Assembly: GCA_963809695.1 (NCBI GenBank)
Contig: CAWEKI010000007.1
Location: forward strand, 1 to 64,000
DNA: 64,000 nt
Source of the DNA: JAGDMJ01 sp963809695
Lineage (GTDB): Bacteria > Bacteroidota > Ignavibacteria > UBA10030 > UBA6906
Reading direction: 5' to 3'
Below, in pieces: positions 16,501 to 24,190 of this stretch (the stretch's first letter is position 1; every line of letters starts with the position of its first letter). The notes under the pieces are model-generated. The model ran no database searches and was not told the DNA's origin. It saw nothing but the letters and a program-made list of their open reading frames with translations. The translations under genes and the position numbers were made by a program.

Positions 16501-17500
16501 ATTTCGACGCGAAGTACGCGGGGTCGAATATGCCCGACAGCAGGATGGAAGATGGGATGTCGATCCAGAGCAGGGTGTACCGAACGAGCCAGATGAGTGC
16601 GGTGATCGCCGCCACGCGCGCGACCGAGGGCAGATGAAGGCCCGAAAGGTACCGCCAGATGATAACGGCGACGAAGCCAAGGAGCAGTGCCAGCACAATG
16701 GAATCGAACGCCTGGAATGAACCGGCGACGCCTTCAAGAAAGGCCGACCGCGCGGGCTTCAAGACGCTCACCACGCCGACAGCACTGCTATCGATGCCAT
16801 ACAGGATCGACGACTGGTACCTGCCGTCCTTCTTCGGCTCGGCGTTGGGGGAAAAATTGAATTCGATGTTCACGCCGAGGCGGCGGGTGAGCTGCTCGCT
16901 CAGTCCCTGCCGGCGGATAAAGCGGTTGTTGAGAGGGTAGTTGACATCGATGGTCTGGCGGACCAGCACGGAGCCGACGATAGCCCCGTTTTCCCGGACG
17001 GGGATGGCAACGAACAGCTGGGATGAAATCGGCGTACGATTGACATAGGAGATCATCTGCCCATCCAGGGCGATTCGCACCTCGCGCCGGTGGATTGGGC
17101 CGCTTCTTCCTTCCCATGCCACAAGGTGGGCGTCACGATCATAGACCTCCACACCCACGTCCTGATCGCGCGCAATGCGTATGACGGCATCGAAGAGATT
17201 CGCGCGACTCGTGTCGCGGCGTGAAAGGAAGTCCAGCACCGCCGGCATCTGAGCAACCTCGGTGGCAGTGCGGCGCGCTATCCGCTGTATCCCGCCGAAC
17301 TCATTCGCGGCCATGGTCAAATAGTCGACACACCGCCGGCTGATCACCTCGGGGAAGTTTTCCTCATCATGACGAAGGATGAGCGTCTCCGTTAATCTGG
17401 AGATGGCAAGAACGGCACAAAGAATAAAGACGATCCAGAACAATCGGGACCGTCTTTTCTCCGAGGCAAGCGACACAAGCCGGCGCAAGTCCGCGCTCAT
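13553..17500 (-). CDS. Very large NtrY-like multi-pass sensor histidine kinase
   Basis: The protein has 1315 residues. A first membrane helix (about 19-40) precedes an extracytoplasmic segment to about 265. A block of several helices follows (about 268-540), then a second extracytoplasmic region, helices near 835-890, a third extracytoplasmic region and a last helix near 1015-1035. A HAMP linker (SPVHRLTEATRRVSRGDL) then leads into the kinase. The H-box VAHEIKNPLTPM has the phosphorylated His near 1101. The N-box is NVVRNALQAM and the G-boxes are DTGPGIPEE and GMGLGLAIVKK. The kinase core with an NPLTPM H-box is NtrY-like. The N-terminal half far exceeds the usual NtrY length and looks like two sensory modules. 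No response regulator gene is in the window. It overlaps pgeF by 4 bp and follows the DUF4783 gene by 7 bp. Confidence 0.92.
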   Translation of the reverse strand: MSADLRRLVSLASEKRRSRLFWIVFILCAVLAISRLTETLILRHDEENFPEVISRRCVDYLTMAANEFGGIQRIARRTATEVAQMPAVLDFLSRRDTSRANLFDAVIRIARDQDVGVEVYDRDAHLVAWEGRSGPIHRREVRIALDGQMISYVNRTPISSQLFVAIPVRENGAIVGSVLVRQTIDVNYPLNNRFIRRQGLSEQLTRRLGVNIEFNFSPNAEPKKDGRYQSSILYGIDSSAVGVVSVLKPARSAFLEGVAGSFQAFDSIVLALLLGFVAVIIWRYLSGLHLPSVARVAAITALIWLVRYTLLWIDIPSSILLSGIFDPAYFASKFGGGLGKSIGEMTITAVATGLTIVYAAKTLLNVARPSSAPWFPQSMILRLLLASVVSLLLFWVLRGYGAVIRSAVFDSTLRYGDPRIILPSFELGVMVVDLFIIGFCLVVIAAASGWFMMEALSGGSGKWTPRSWALLSALLVGSAIVFEVIQDTRLMSMGYRLFFAGVVLALLIFLRRGQTDASPAIGLRLIFIPLAFSAILYFPLLDSDVREKDRNRIEAFAEELLKPVDGWFKFVVDDGLGRFRTEDTADVLLREDEEETGRLAFTRWAQSIACREGYTSLFSVSDTTGREISRFAIGGQSTVTAQVETTMAARRSGGTLVREFGTGVNALKVYAGSAAIRGYDSSVVGYARVIIVAGQQALFRGENPAILRSASSETPQMFYRPVTISEYLDGMLITTTNQNLPVRYMLPESVREGLRSTSTASLWTELKINGMPYECYFVRDSTGEEADAVSLEMPEPGIGWYLTGIVRVLLYYTVLSIVVVIGYIAMLMARGGRFTFTFRDRLLVAFILTAVVPLALIALYGRFAAGDRLMARTVQRLGNETAAVLANMPDSVAANPAAVSSTVAEQIAADISTDFNLYAGDYLSTTSRPELFEAGILDRRISGTAYASVVLEGKRFVLEKESIGLYQYAVGYRPILNDDGAIVGVVSVPTLFRQDELDAELSSRNAFLFGVYFVVFLSMLAIATAFASRIASPVHRLTEATRRVSRGDLNVDLHDIKGEGEIGELITSFSTMTKDLQKSREELVRFERELAWKEMAKQVAHEIKNPLTPMKLAIQHLRMTYQDRVENFDQVLNDVTRTIIEQVDTLSRIASEFSHFARMPKRQLEPCDVSQVLTETMQLFDRQEGLEFKTDLAEGLPPVLADREELRRAFINVVRNALQAMENRGVVHMTTAQVGQNVHVTITDTGPGIPEEMKAKLFQPNFSTKTEGMGLGLAIVKKTVDDLGGIIDISSAPGKGTTVSILLPGADRGAGGGGA

Positions 17501-17507
17501 GTGAGGG

Positions 17508-17993
17508 TCAATAAATGTTGATTTGAGTGATCAGCCATCTCCGTCCGGACCGCGACAAGGAGACATACACCTGGGCGTACTCCCGGCTTCCCTTGAAATT
17601 GAAGCTTGCGCCCCCCGTGGCATACGGGTTGGAGTCTGATTCACCGATCGTTGAGAACTCGAACCCGAGGACTTTCCGGGAACGGAAATAATTCTCCAGC
17701 AGGTAGTACGCCTGGCTGGCGCTGTAATAGCCGTTCTCCCCTCCCCGGAAATTCACCTGCACCTGCGGTGCCAGGTGCTGCGCAAGTGCGCTGATGTTGC
17801 CACTGGTTAAACTGCCCTGGATGGTTCCAAAGAGCTTCCGGTATTCTTCCCGGGGCGCTTCCTGTCCTGGCCGCGCCGACAGCTCCTGCTTCACCGCCCC
17901 GATTGCATGGTCGGCGAGCCGGAGGGATACTACGGCGAGAATGAACAACAAAACAATAAGAACGGAGGAACCGGACTTCGGAAATTGAGTCAT
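17508..17993 (-). CDS. DUF4783-like membrane-anchored protein
   Basis: The 161-residue product has an N-terminal membrane helix or uncleaved signal (VLIVLLFILAVVSLRLADHAI). A compact domain of the NTF2-like DUF4783 type follows: LFGTIQGSLTSGNISALAQHL, then YYSASQAYYLLENYF and VYVSLSRSGRRWLITQINIY. Family members are periplasmic or exported proteins of Bacteroidota with unknown function. Because only 7 bp separate it from the histidine kinase start, it is probably co-expressed and might be an accessory to that sensor. Upstream, at about 18053-18124, an imperfect hairpin (GGAGACG with CGTCTCC) without a T run separates it from the next gene. Confidence 0.75.
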   Translation of the reverse strand: MTQFPKSGSSVLIVLLFILAVVSLRLADHAIGAVKQELSARPGQEAPREEYRKLFGTIQGSLTSGNISALAQHLAPQVQVNFRGGENGYYSASQAYYLLENYFRSRKVLGFEFSTIGESDSNPYATGGASFNFKGSREYAQVYVSLSRSGRRWLITQINIY

Positions 17994-18133
17994 CTTTTGT
18001 AGGCCGCATTAATGAACAATAATACTTCATAGCGGCAAGAAAGTCAACAAATGACAATGGAGACGGGCACCACCCGGACGGCCACCATCAAGTCCGCCCG
18101 GGCAGCACCTGGCGTCTCCACTGTAGTACCTGA

Positions 18134-18931
18134 TTAATGTGTCTTATCACTCTGCAACGAGGGCCGCTCTGTCCCTGAACTGCTGCGTTTCAGCAGTGTC
18201 GTCGACGGCTTGGTCTGGTATGCCCAGTCAAAGACCACCCTGCTGGGCGACAGAGACTGAACCCGGAACTTCGCGAAGTGGTCGTCCCACGTCCAGATCA
18301 CGTAGGTATGTCCCGCTTTCAGGCGGACGTCGTGCGTTGGCGACCACCCGTCGGAAGGGGCTGCGCCGATATCAAGGATCGATGCCGTGGCACCCATATC
18401 CTGAATGTCCGTATCGGTCCGCACGTTCATGTACATCAAGCCATTGTAGTTTTCCAGATACATGTCCGCATTGTCGTCATCATAGCGTACGATGGCGTAG
18501 CCCGAGAAATCGTACCCTGCCGTTGCGGGGTAGAGATGATAGTCGGTCATTTGGACGTCATACCCTTCGGGCCGCGGGATGTCATAGGCAACATCCCTGC
18601 TCAGCTCGCTCTCATTTCCATCGTAATCGTAGGCTGTTACGGCATAATAGTAGATGTTTCCGTTCACTGCATCCTTGTCCAGAAAGTACGGCGTTTCCGT
18701 CGAGCCAATCAATTCATACCTTCCATCGTAGGATGCGCTTGCAAAGACATTGTAGCCCGCGACGTCACGCTCTGGATTCTTCCTCCAGAAAAGCTCTATA
18801 AAATTGTCCCCCGTGGCGGTACTCAGGCCGGTCGGAGGAGTTGGCGGGTTCATGTCGGGATGGTTGATTCCCTCCACGCATCCAGCCATCGCAATGGAGG
18901 CGGCAATGATCAGGAATATCAAGGGTTTCAT
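18134..18931 (-). CDS. Lipoprotein with a fibronectin type III domain
   Basis: The product is 265 residues from the ATG at 18931, which has GGAGG 5 bases upstream. A longer start at 18955 has no comparable site. A lipobox signal peptide (IAMAGC) is followed by a proline-rich linker PPTPPTG and an FN3 domain: FIELFWRKNPERDVAGYNVF, then YYAVTAYDYDGNESELS. The next half is a Tyr/Asp-rich beta region (YDDDNADMYLENYNG) of unknown type. It is probably an outer-membrane-anchored surface or periplasmic protein. It lies 260 bp downstream of pyrC, and the gap holds nothing that I can identify. Confidence 0.8.
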   Translation of the reverse strand: MKPLIFLIIAASIAMAGCVEGINHPDMNPPTPPTGLSTATGDNFIELFWRKNPERDVAGYNVFASASYDGRYELIGSTETPYFLDKDAVNGNIYYYAVTAYDYDGNESELSRDVAYDIPRPEGYDVQMTDYHLYPATAGYDFSGYAIVRYDDDNADMYLENYNGLMYMNVRTDTDIQDMGATASILDIGAAPSDGWSPTHDVRLKAGHTYVIWTWDDHFAKFRVQSLSPSRVVFDWAYQTKPSTTLLKRSSSGTERPSLQSDKTH

Positions 18932-19191
18932 GGTGACCTCCTTCGAACTCTGCACTGGTGGAACTCAAACCGCGTGCCAGTCAGGAGGCGGGAAAACCTT
19001 TAGAAAATCGCACGTTCTATGCACATTTCTGGGAAGGCATGTAGCGGTAGGTGTGCAGTCGTCCACAAATGAGGACGGTCTCAGAGACAACAGAAAACGA
19101 GCCAGCCGCAGGTGGCGGTCAAACAACTCCGGTGTCTTGCCGCTCGAAGGCCGCACCTACCCTCGATCTGGCCCTGTCGAGGAGAGAACAT

Positions 19192-20469
19192 TCAGTTCCA
19201 GTAGCTTTGCCCGTTGTTTATCACTCCCAGGGCCCGGCCGGTCAGCCGCCTGCCGCCGAAGGGTGTGTTCTTTGAGAGAGACTTGAACACGGTTGGATCC
19301 ACCACCCATGGCCCCGCCGGATCAATGATCGTCAGGTTCGCCGTTTCGCCCTCTGAGATCTTTATCGTCGGCAAGCCCAGGACGAGGCGCGGGTTTGTGG
19401 ACAACTTTTCGACCAATTGGTAGAGTGTGATGATGTTTTTACAGACGAGCTCCGTCACCGCAAGCCCCACCGCGGTCTCCAGGCCGATGATGCCAAACGG
19501 AGCCGACGGGTACTCTACCTGCTTCTCGTCGAATGAATGCGGGGCATGATCAGTCGCGATGACGTCCACTGTTCCATCCCGCAGTCCCTGTTTAAGCGCC
19601 TCCACGTCATCGGCCGTGCGAAGCGGGGGATTCATCTTCGTGTTCGTGTCGAAGGTACGGACGGCATCATCAGTGAGCGTGAAGTGATGGGGAGTGACCT
19701 CACAGCTGACCTTTTGTCCCGCGCTCTTCGCCTGCCGGACAAGCTCGACGCTGCCCGCCGTGCTCAGATGCGCGACATGATACTGCCCTCCTGTATAGCG
19801 CACAAGCTTGAGATCGCGTGCAATCATGATCTCCTCGGCTATCGGGGGCATGCCCGCAAGTCCCAGCTCTGTGGCCGCGAAGCCTTCATTCATTGCACCT
19901 CCTTTTGTGAGAGAGAGCTCCTGCGCGTGCTGAATGATCGGTTTCCCGAACATGTGCGCATACTCCAGGGCGCGGCGCATGATCTCCGCGTCGTGCACCG
20001 GATCCCCGTCGTCCGAAAAGGCGACAGCTCCGGCGGCCGCCAACTCTGCGAGCGGCGCGATACGTTCCCCCTTTCGACCGATCGTCACGGCGGCCACGGG
20101 ATGGACGTCAACGAGCCCGCCGAGCACGGTTTTCGCCCTTGCCTGAATGAACCGGATGACTGATTCGTCGTCGATGGGGGGATTGGTGTTCGGCATGCAG
20201 CACACAGACGTGAAGCCGCCTGCCGCGGCCGCAGTACAGCCGGTAAGGATGGTCTCCTTGTATTCGAACCCGGGCTCTCGAAGATGCACGTGCATGTCCA
20301 TGAAGCCGGGAGCCACAAGCATTCCTTTCAGCTCGATCACCTGGGCAGCAGAGGCACTGACGCCCTTGCCCATTGTTTCAATCTTGCCGTCCCGGATAAG
20401 GATGTCGATCTGCTCGTCACGCCCTGAGGGGGGGTCTATGAGGGTGCCACCTTTCAAAAGGATTTGCAT
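19192..20469 (-). CDS. pyrC: Dihydroorotase
   Basis: The 425-residue amidohydrolase cyclises carbamoyl aspartate to dihydroorotate in de novo pyrimidine synthesis. MDMHVHLREPG carries the HxH metal pair and substrate Arg of class I dihydroorotases. CMPNTNPP and IATDHAPHS supply the substrate Asn and the catalytic Asp. The segment HVAHLSTAGSVELVR is the conserved metal-His region. It is third in the pyrR-pyrB-pyrC operon, 21 bp after pyrB, with GAAGG before its ATG. All active-site motifs seem present, so it should be active rather than a PyrC-like pseudo-subunit of ATCase. Confidence 0.95.
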   Translation of the reverse strand: MQILLKGGTLIDPPSGRDEQIDILIRDGKIETMGKGVSASAAQVIELKGMLVAPGFMDMHVHLREPGFEYKETILTGCTAAAAGGFTSVCCMPNTNPPIDDESVIRFIQARAKTVLGGLVDVHPVAAVTIGRKGERIAPLAELAAAGAVAFSDDGDPVHDAEIMRRALEYAHMFGKPIIQHAQELSLTKGGAMNEGFAATELGLAGMPPIAEEIMIARDLKLVRYTGGQYHVAHLSTAGSVELVRQAKSAGQKVSCEVTPHHFTLTDDAVRTFDTNTKMNPPLRTADDVEALKQGLRDGTVDVIATDHAPHSFDEKQVEYPSAPFGIIGLETAVGLAVTELVCKNIITLYQLVEKLSTNPRLVLGLPTIKISEGETANLTIIDPAGPWVVDPTVFKSLSKNTPFGGRRLTGRALGVINNGQSYWN

Positions 20470-20490
20470 GGTTGCCTTCGGGTTTGATGG

Positions 20491-21408
20491 TCATTTCGTT
20501 GAGAGCAGATAAAGAACGGCCATGCGTGTGGCCACGCCGTTGAGAACCTGCTGCAGAATTACGGAATGCTCGCTGTCGGCCACATCGGCGGAGATTTCCA
20601 CATCCCTGTTGATGGGCCCGGGATGCATGATCGTCACTGCGCGCCCCGCTTTGTCCAGGCGCGCTCGCGTTACGCCGTAGCAGTTATGATATTCCCTGAT
20701 CGACGGGAAGAGGCGCCCGGCGTCGCGTTCCAGCTGGATGCGCAGCACGTTCAGCACATCGACGCGCGGCAGGATATCGTCCAGATGGTGGTAGACCTCC
20801 ACTCCGAGCTTTTCAATTTCGCGCGGTATCATGGTCGCCGGCCCGCAGACGGAGACGTTGGCACCCATGGTCTTGAGGCCGTAGATATTGGACCGGGCCA
20901 CCCGGCTGTGCGAAATATCGCCGACGATACAGACGTTCAGCCCCTCAATGCGCCCGTGCCGTTCCCGGATGGTGTACATATCCAGCAGCGCCTGTGTAGG
21001 ATGCTCATGGCCCCCATCGCCGGCATTGATGACATTCGACTCGATAACCCTGGAGAGATAATGAGGAGCGCCGGCAGCCGAGTGGCGCATCACCACCATG
21101 TCGATCTTCATTGCCTCGATGTTCCGCGCGGTATCCTTGAGCGTTTCTCCTTTGCTGACACTGCTGCCCGTTGCCGTGAAGCCAAGGACATCAGCTGAAA
21201 GGCGCCGTTCTGCCAGCTCAAAAGAAAGACGCGTACGGGTGGAGTTTTCAAAAAACATGTTTGCGACAGTCTTCCCCGTGAGCGGGGGCACTTTCTTGAT
21301 CGGCCTGTCGAGGACCTCACGGAACGACACCGCGGTATCGAGAATCAGCTGGATGTCTTCCCGCCTCATCCCGTCAAGGCCCAGGAGATGTCTACTCTGA
21401 AGAGGCAT
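20491..21408 (-). CDS. pyrB: Aspartate carbamoyltransferase catalytic subunit
   Basis: The 305-residue enzyme joins carbamoyl phosphate and aspartate. FFENSTRTRLSFE holds the STRTR carbamoyl-phosphate loop, HPTQALLD the second conserved loop, and HPGPINRDVEI the aspartate-side HPGP motif. Length matches the class without a fused regulatory chain, and no pyrI lies nearby. With pyrR upstream (11 bp gap) and pyrC downstream it forms a Bacillus-style operon order. Expression is probably set by the leader attenuator upstream of pyrR. Confidence 0.96.
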   Translation of the reverse strand: MPLQSRHLLGLDGMRREDIQLILDTAVSFREVLDRPIKKVPPLTGKTVANMFFENSTRTRLSFELAERRLSADVLGFTATGSSVSKGETLKDTARNIEAMKIDMVVMRHSAAGAPHYLSRVIESNVINAGDGGHEHPTQALLDMYTIRERHGRIEGLNVCIVGDISHSRVARSNIYGLKTMGANVSVCGPATMIPREIEKLGVEVYHHLDDILPRVDVLNVLRIQLERDAGRLFPSIREYHNCYGVTRARLDKAGRAVTIMHPGPINRDVEISADVADSEHSVILQQVLNGVATRMAVLYLLSTK

Positions 21409-21419
21409 GTGTTATTCCT

Positions 21420-21974
21420 TTACTTTTCGTTTTCATCGGGATGCATGAGCAGCACAGAATCCTCGCCGTCGACTTCCTTGACGTGCACACGGATGGACTC
21501 TCTGGACGATGTCGGCACGTTCTTTCCCACAAAATCCGCCCGGATAGGGAGCTGGCGGTGACCCCGGTCGATCAGCACGGCAAGCTGAATGGTGCTGGGG
21601 CGCCCCAGGTCGATGAGCTCATCGAGCGCTGCCCGGATCGTCCGGCCGGTGTAAAGCACGTCATCAATAAGAATGATGTTCTTGTCGTTGAGGTCGAACA
21701 GGATCTCGGTGGCCTTGAGCTGCGGCTGCTCCAGCTTGCCGAGAAGATCATCCCGGTAGAGCGTGATGTCCAGCGAGCCGATATTCAACGTCACTTTTTC
21801 CACTTCCTCGATCTTTCTGGCGATCCTGCGGGCGATGAACTCACCGCGCGTCCGGATGCCGACGATCACGATGCTTTCCGCACCCTTGTTCCGCTCCAGG
21901 ATCTCATGGGCCAGGCGAGTGATGGTGCGGTCCAATCCCGCCTCGTCCATGATCTGCGCTTTGAGTTTCCGCAT
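21420..21974 (-). CDS. pyrR: PyrR bifunctional regulator / uracil phosphoribosyltransferase
   Basis: The 184-residue protein has the PRPP loop IILIDDVLYTGRTIRAALD typical of PyrR/UPRTase. It shares the family hallmarks RLAHEILERN near the N-terminus, VGIRTRGEFIARRIA and DRGHRQLPIRADFVGKN. In firmicutes PyrR binds leader RNA in response to UMP and also makes UMP from uracil. Here AGGAGG precedes the ATG, and an intrinsic terminator sits in the leader 40 bp upstream. I did not find the firmicute PyrR-binding-loop consensus with confidence, so RNA binding here is inference. Confidence 0.95.
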   Translation of the reverse strand: MRKLKAQIMDEAGLDRTITRLAHEILERNKGAESIVIVGIRTRGEFIARRIARKIEEVEKVTLNIGSLDITLYRDDLLGKLEQPQLKATEILFDLNDKNIILIDDVLYTGRTIRAALDELIDLGRPSTIQLAVLIDRGHRQLPIRADFVGKNVPTSSRESIRVHVKEVDGEDSVLLMHPDENEK

Positions 21975-22013
21975 GATGGAGAATCCTCCTATTGATAGTC
22001 AATGGGCGGGCAT

Positions 22014-22049
22014 AAAAAAACCTCCAGACCCGAGATGCGGGCTGGAGGT
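22014..22049 (-). terminator. Leader terminator (attenuator) of the pyr operon
   Basis: ACCTCCAG (22020-22027) pairs with CTGGAGGT (22042-22049), stacked with CCCG/CGGG. On the minus strand it is followed by seven T. It lies between the leader ORF and pyrR, so read-through is required for pyr expression from a promoter upstream. It could also serve as the terminator of tRNA-Val transcripts. Confidence 0.8.
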
Positions 22050-22108
22050 CAACGGCGAGTGGGCTCGCCCAACCTGTCGTTTGCAAGATACTCTGCGTGG
22101 TTGATCAT
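22049..22108 (-). CDS. Candidate 19-residue leader peptide of the pyr operon
   Basis: An ATG at 22108 preceded by AAGGGA (6 bases away) opens a 19-codon frame, MINHAEYLANDRLGEPTRR. Its TGA overlaps the first base of the terminator hairpin. Within its last codons GGCGAG (22054-22059) pairs with CTCGCC (22064-22069), a possible pause hairpin. This leader ORF, pause hairpin and terminator order resembles ribosome-dependent attenuation as in enterobacterial pyrBI. No U-rich pause stretch like that of PyrL is visible, so the signal sensed is unknown. Chance is possible for so short an ORF. Confidence 0.45.
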   Translation of the reverse strand: MINHAEYLANDRLGEPTRR

Positions 22109-22148
22109 CGATCCCTTGTCGGCCTCCCGTGCCGAATTAAAGGGTTGG

Positions 22149-22223
22149 TGGGCGATATAGGACTTGAACCTATGACCTCACGGATGTGAACCGTGCGCTC
22201 TAAACCAACTGAGCTAATCGCCC
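22149..22223 (-). tRNA. tRNA-Val (CAC)
   Basis: The 75-nt gene has acceptor arms GGGCGAT/ATCGCCC, anticodon stem CACGG/CCGTG and the loop TTCACAT (anticodon CAC). The T loop is GGTTCAAGTCC. CCA is encoded directly after the discriminator (22146-22148), unlike tRNA-Phe in this window. It lies just upstream of the pyr leader on the same strand. Confidence 0.95.
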
Positions 22224-22333
22224 AACAGGGGCAATATAGCGAATTTGGTTCTGAGAAACAAGAAGTCGGAAAATGTTCACGAATACGTGGTTCAGTTTTT
22301 CAATCTGTTGTTTCTACCGAGAGTCAGTCGGAC

Positions 22334-22373
22334 AAAACAACAACGACTTAGCATGAAGTGCTAAGTCGAGTTG
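22334..22373 (-). terminator. Intrinsic terminator
   Basis: CGACTTAGCA (22344-22353) pairs with TGCTAAGTCG (22359-22368), extended by a CAAC/GTTG pair. TTTTG follows on the minus strand. It ends the small exported protein gene at 22400-22648. Confidence 0.75.
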
Positions 22374-22399
22374 TTTTGGAACTTGCGACTGATCTCTTC

Positions 22400-22648
22400 C
22401 TACTTGGTCTCGGCGGGCTTCGTCTCTGCTGGCTTCGCAACTTCTTTCTCGTTCGTCGTCCCCTGCTTCGACATAGCCGGGCAATCCTTCATGTCCGCAC
22501 ACGCTTTGCTTTGAGCACAGCAACCCGTCTTTTTCGTCGTCGATGTCGTCGCCGTGGTGCTCTTTTCCTTCTGGACAGTCTTGTCCTGAGCCATCGTGAA
22601 GCTCAGCGCGAACAGGGCAATGAGAGCAGCCGTCAATACGTGTTTCAT
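22400..22648 (-). CDS. Small exported Thr/Lys-rich protein with a Cys cluster
   Basis: The 82-residue product has a signal peptide (LTAALIALFALSFTMAQ). A Thr/Lys-rich stretch follows, then a cysteine cluster GCCAQSKACADMKDCPAMS (five Cys within about 16 residues), and last a low-complexity tail KPAETKPAETK. I recognise no family. The Cys/Met-rich core could bind a metal such as copper, or form disulfides after export. This is inference from composition. It has its own terminator downstream. Confidence 0.7.
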   Translation of the reverse strand: MKHVLTAALIALFALSFTMAQDKTVQKEKSTTATTSTTKKTGCCAQSKACADMKDCPAMSKQGTTNEKEVAKPAETKPAETK

Positions 22649-22812
22649 TAATTGTCCTCTTGATTATGTGTTGTGGGGAGAACCCGGTTTGGTGCAAGAA
22701 CGATACGAAGAAATATCAACAAATTCAACAACTGATCCCCTTTCTTTGCCACAGACACATCACACTGTTATCACTAACCCCAAGCACCTGACCCCCAGCC
22801 CCTTCTCTCTTG

Positions 22813-23571
22813 CTACTTCAAGAGAACCAGCCGCTTCGTCTCCGTGGCATCCCTTGATTTCAGCCTGTAGATATAGACCCCGCTGGGAAAGCCTCTTGGA
22901 TTCCAGGAGACCGAATACTCCCCCGGCTCTAACCAGCCATCCACGAGGACTGAGACCAATTCCCCTAACACGTTGTATACTTTCAGCGTTGTTGGCGCCT
23001 TCTCCGGAATGCTGAAGCGGATCCGGGTGGACGGATTGAACGGATTGGGGAAATTCTGCCTGAGGAAGAAACCCGGAGGGGGTGACGATCCCTGTTCCGA
23101 TGCCACGAGATCAACGTAGATGAGCTTATTGGTGGCAAAATTCCATGGCCCGGATGCTCCTCCGGACAGCCCCGCGGCATACAAGGTTTGGGTTCCCGGC
23201 GTGCCGGGAGCTGTGTAGTCAAAGACATAAACCCCAATGCCGGGTGATGGATGCGTCAATTCGCCGTTGACCCCCAGCAGACGAGCAACCGGGTCAAGAA
23301 CACCGTCTGAGGCGGAGATGTCGATTCCGGTACTGGTCCCGACGACCAGCACAGTGCAACGAGCGACCTCGTTGATTCGGAGGAAGGCTGGCGCTTTGAT
23401 TGTCACCGATGCATTTTCAGAACCTGAATGGCATCCATGCATGGCACATCCGGGCACAGAACCCGGCTTGAGCGTTCGTCCTGTAATCCCCGATGGAAGG
23501 CACAAGCAGTCGAGAATGGTGACGGCCGTCATCAAAAACAGGGTAAGGATAGATGAAAGTCGAATTCTCAT
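22813..23571 (-). CDS. Choice-of-anchor-V-like protein with T9SS sorting domain
   Basis: The 252-residue secreted protein has a signal peptide, then RTLKPGSVPGCAMHGCHSG, matching the start of choice-of-anchor V domains, which carry a haem-like Cys-x-x-Cys-His. Here the spacing reads Cys-x3-Cys-His. A beta-sandwich follows (about 55-160). The C-terminal 85 residues are a T9SS domain: LRQNFPNPFNPSTRIRF, VYNVLGELV, SGVYIYRLK and a final KRLVLLK. It should be exported and surface-attached by type IX secretion. It stands alone on the minus strand. The 164 bp after it (22649-22812) hold no gene. Confidence 0.85.
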   Translation of the reverse strand: MRIRLSSILTLFLMTAVTILDCLCLPSGITGRTLKPGSVPGCAMHGCHSGSENASVTIKAPAFLRINEVARCTVLVVGTSTGIDISASDGVLDPVARLLGVNGELTHPSPGIGVYVFDYTAPGTPGTQTLYAAGLSGGASGPWNFATNKLIYVDLVASEQGSSPPPGFFLRQNFPNPFNPSTRIRFSIPEKAPTTLKVYNVLGELVSVLVDGWLEPGEYSVSWNPRGFPSGVYIYRLKSRDATETKRLVLLK

Positions 23572-23939
23572 GGCGCCGAAGAGTGGACATCGTTCTCCAA
23601 TCCTTTACCAATTCCGTACCACAAACCTTCCCCAGTGCGGCAGCCAGAGAGGTGAAAGAAGGAGACTGCTTGCGGGCACCAATTTGGCCACCTGGCCGTC
23701 AATCCGACAAAAGAGGATGTAGCTGAAATACCGGGAAAAGTATCAAGAGGAAAAAAGGTAGTTTGGCGGGTGTTTTGTCCGACCACATTTGTAGAATTCT
23801 CAAGTCTGTTCTACCGGAAAGTGGTCCCGGCTGGGTTTTCGAAGGAAAAGATGCACTTCATTGAGGACGGAGAAGGGCACGGAGCTTGTTGCTATACTCT
23901 CTCAGAAATCACTTCAAAGTGATCATTGGGGGGGACAAC
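23572..23939. other. Intergenic stretch without a supported gene
   Basis: This region separates divergent genes. I see a weak hairpin (GTAGAA with TTCTAC around 23790-23813) and a TATACT at about 23894 that could be a -10 box for the small gene at 23940, without a convincing -35. The short ORFs here lack start signals and family features. Confidence 0.4.
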
Positions 23940-24113
23940 ATGACATTCTTAACAGGCGCTTTCATTTACCTGGCAGTTATGGCTGGATTCCTTCTGTTCT
24001 TCAGGCATGTTCGCTCGTGCGATGACAGCATGAGAGCGGCCTTTCTCGAGTCGCTCATCGCAAAGCAGGGTTCGCCCCAGGGCAGCGCCCCCCTCATCCA
24101 CCGCGCAAGCTGA
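23940..24113 (+). CDS. Small single-pass membrane protein
   Basis: The 57-residue product begins at ATG 23940, after GGGGGG and a 5-base spacer. One hydrophobic helix (FLTGAFIYLAVMAGFLLFF) is followed by a short basic and polar tail with HVRSCDDSMR. A longer frame from 23886 lacks a ribosome site. The composition fits a small inner-membrane protein, but no family is recognised. It converges on the Lrp-like gene, with a strong hairpin between them. Confidence 0.5.
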   Translation: MTFLTGAFIYLAVMAGFLLFFRHVRSCDDSMRAAFLESLIAKQGSPQGSAPLIHRAS

Positions 24114-24135
24114 AAATTCGAAACCCCTGTGTTCC

Positions 24136-24166
24136 GCGCTCCGAACCACTCCCCTGTTCGGAGCGC
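24136..24166. terminator. Hairpin between convergent genes
   Basis: A perfect 11-bp stem, GCGCTCCGAAC (24136-24146) with GTTCGGAGCGC (24156-24166), lies between the stops of the convergent genes. There is no strong T run on either side. It may end both transcripts. Confidence 0.65.
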
Positions 24167-24190
24167 ACGGACTTGACCAGCGCGCGTTGA

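Noticed and set aside
22010..22145. Firmicute-type PyrR binding loop in the pyr leader
   Set aside because: No segment fits the conserved loop sequence well; the structure seen is better described as leader ORF plus terminator.
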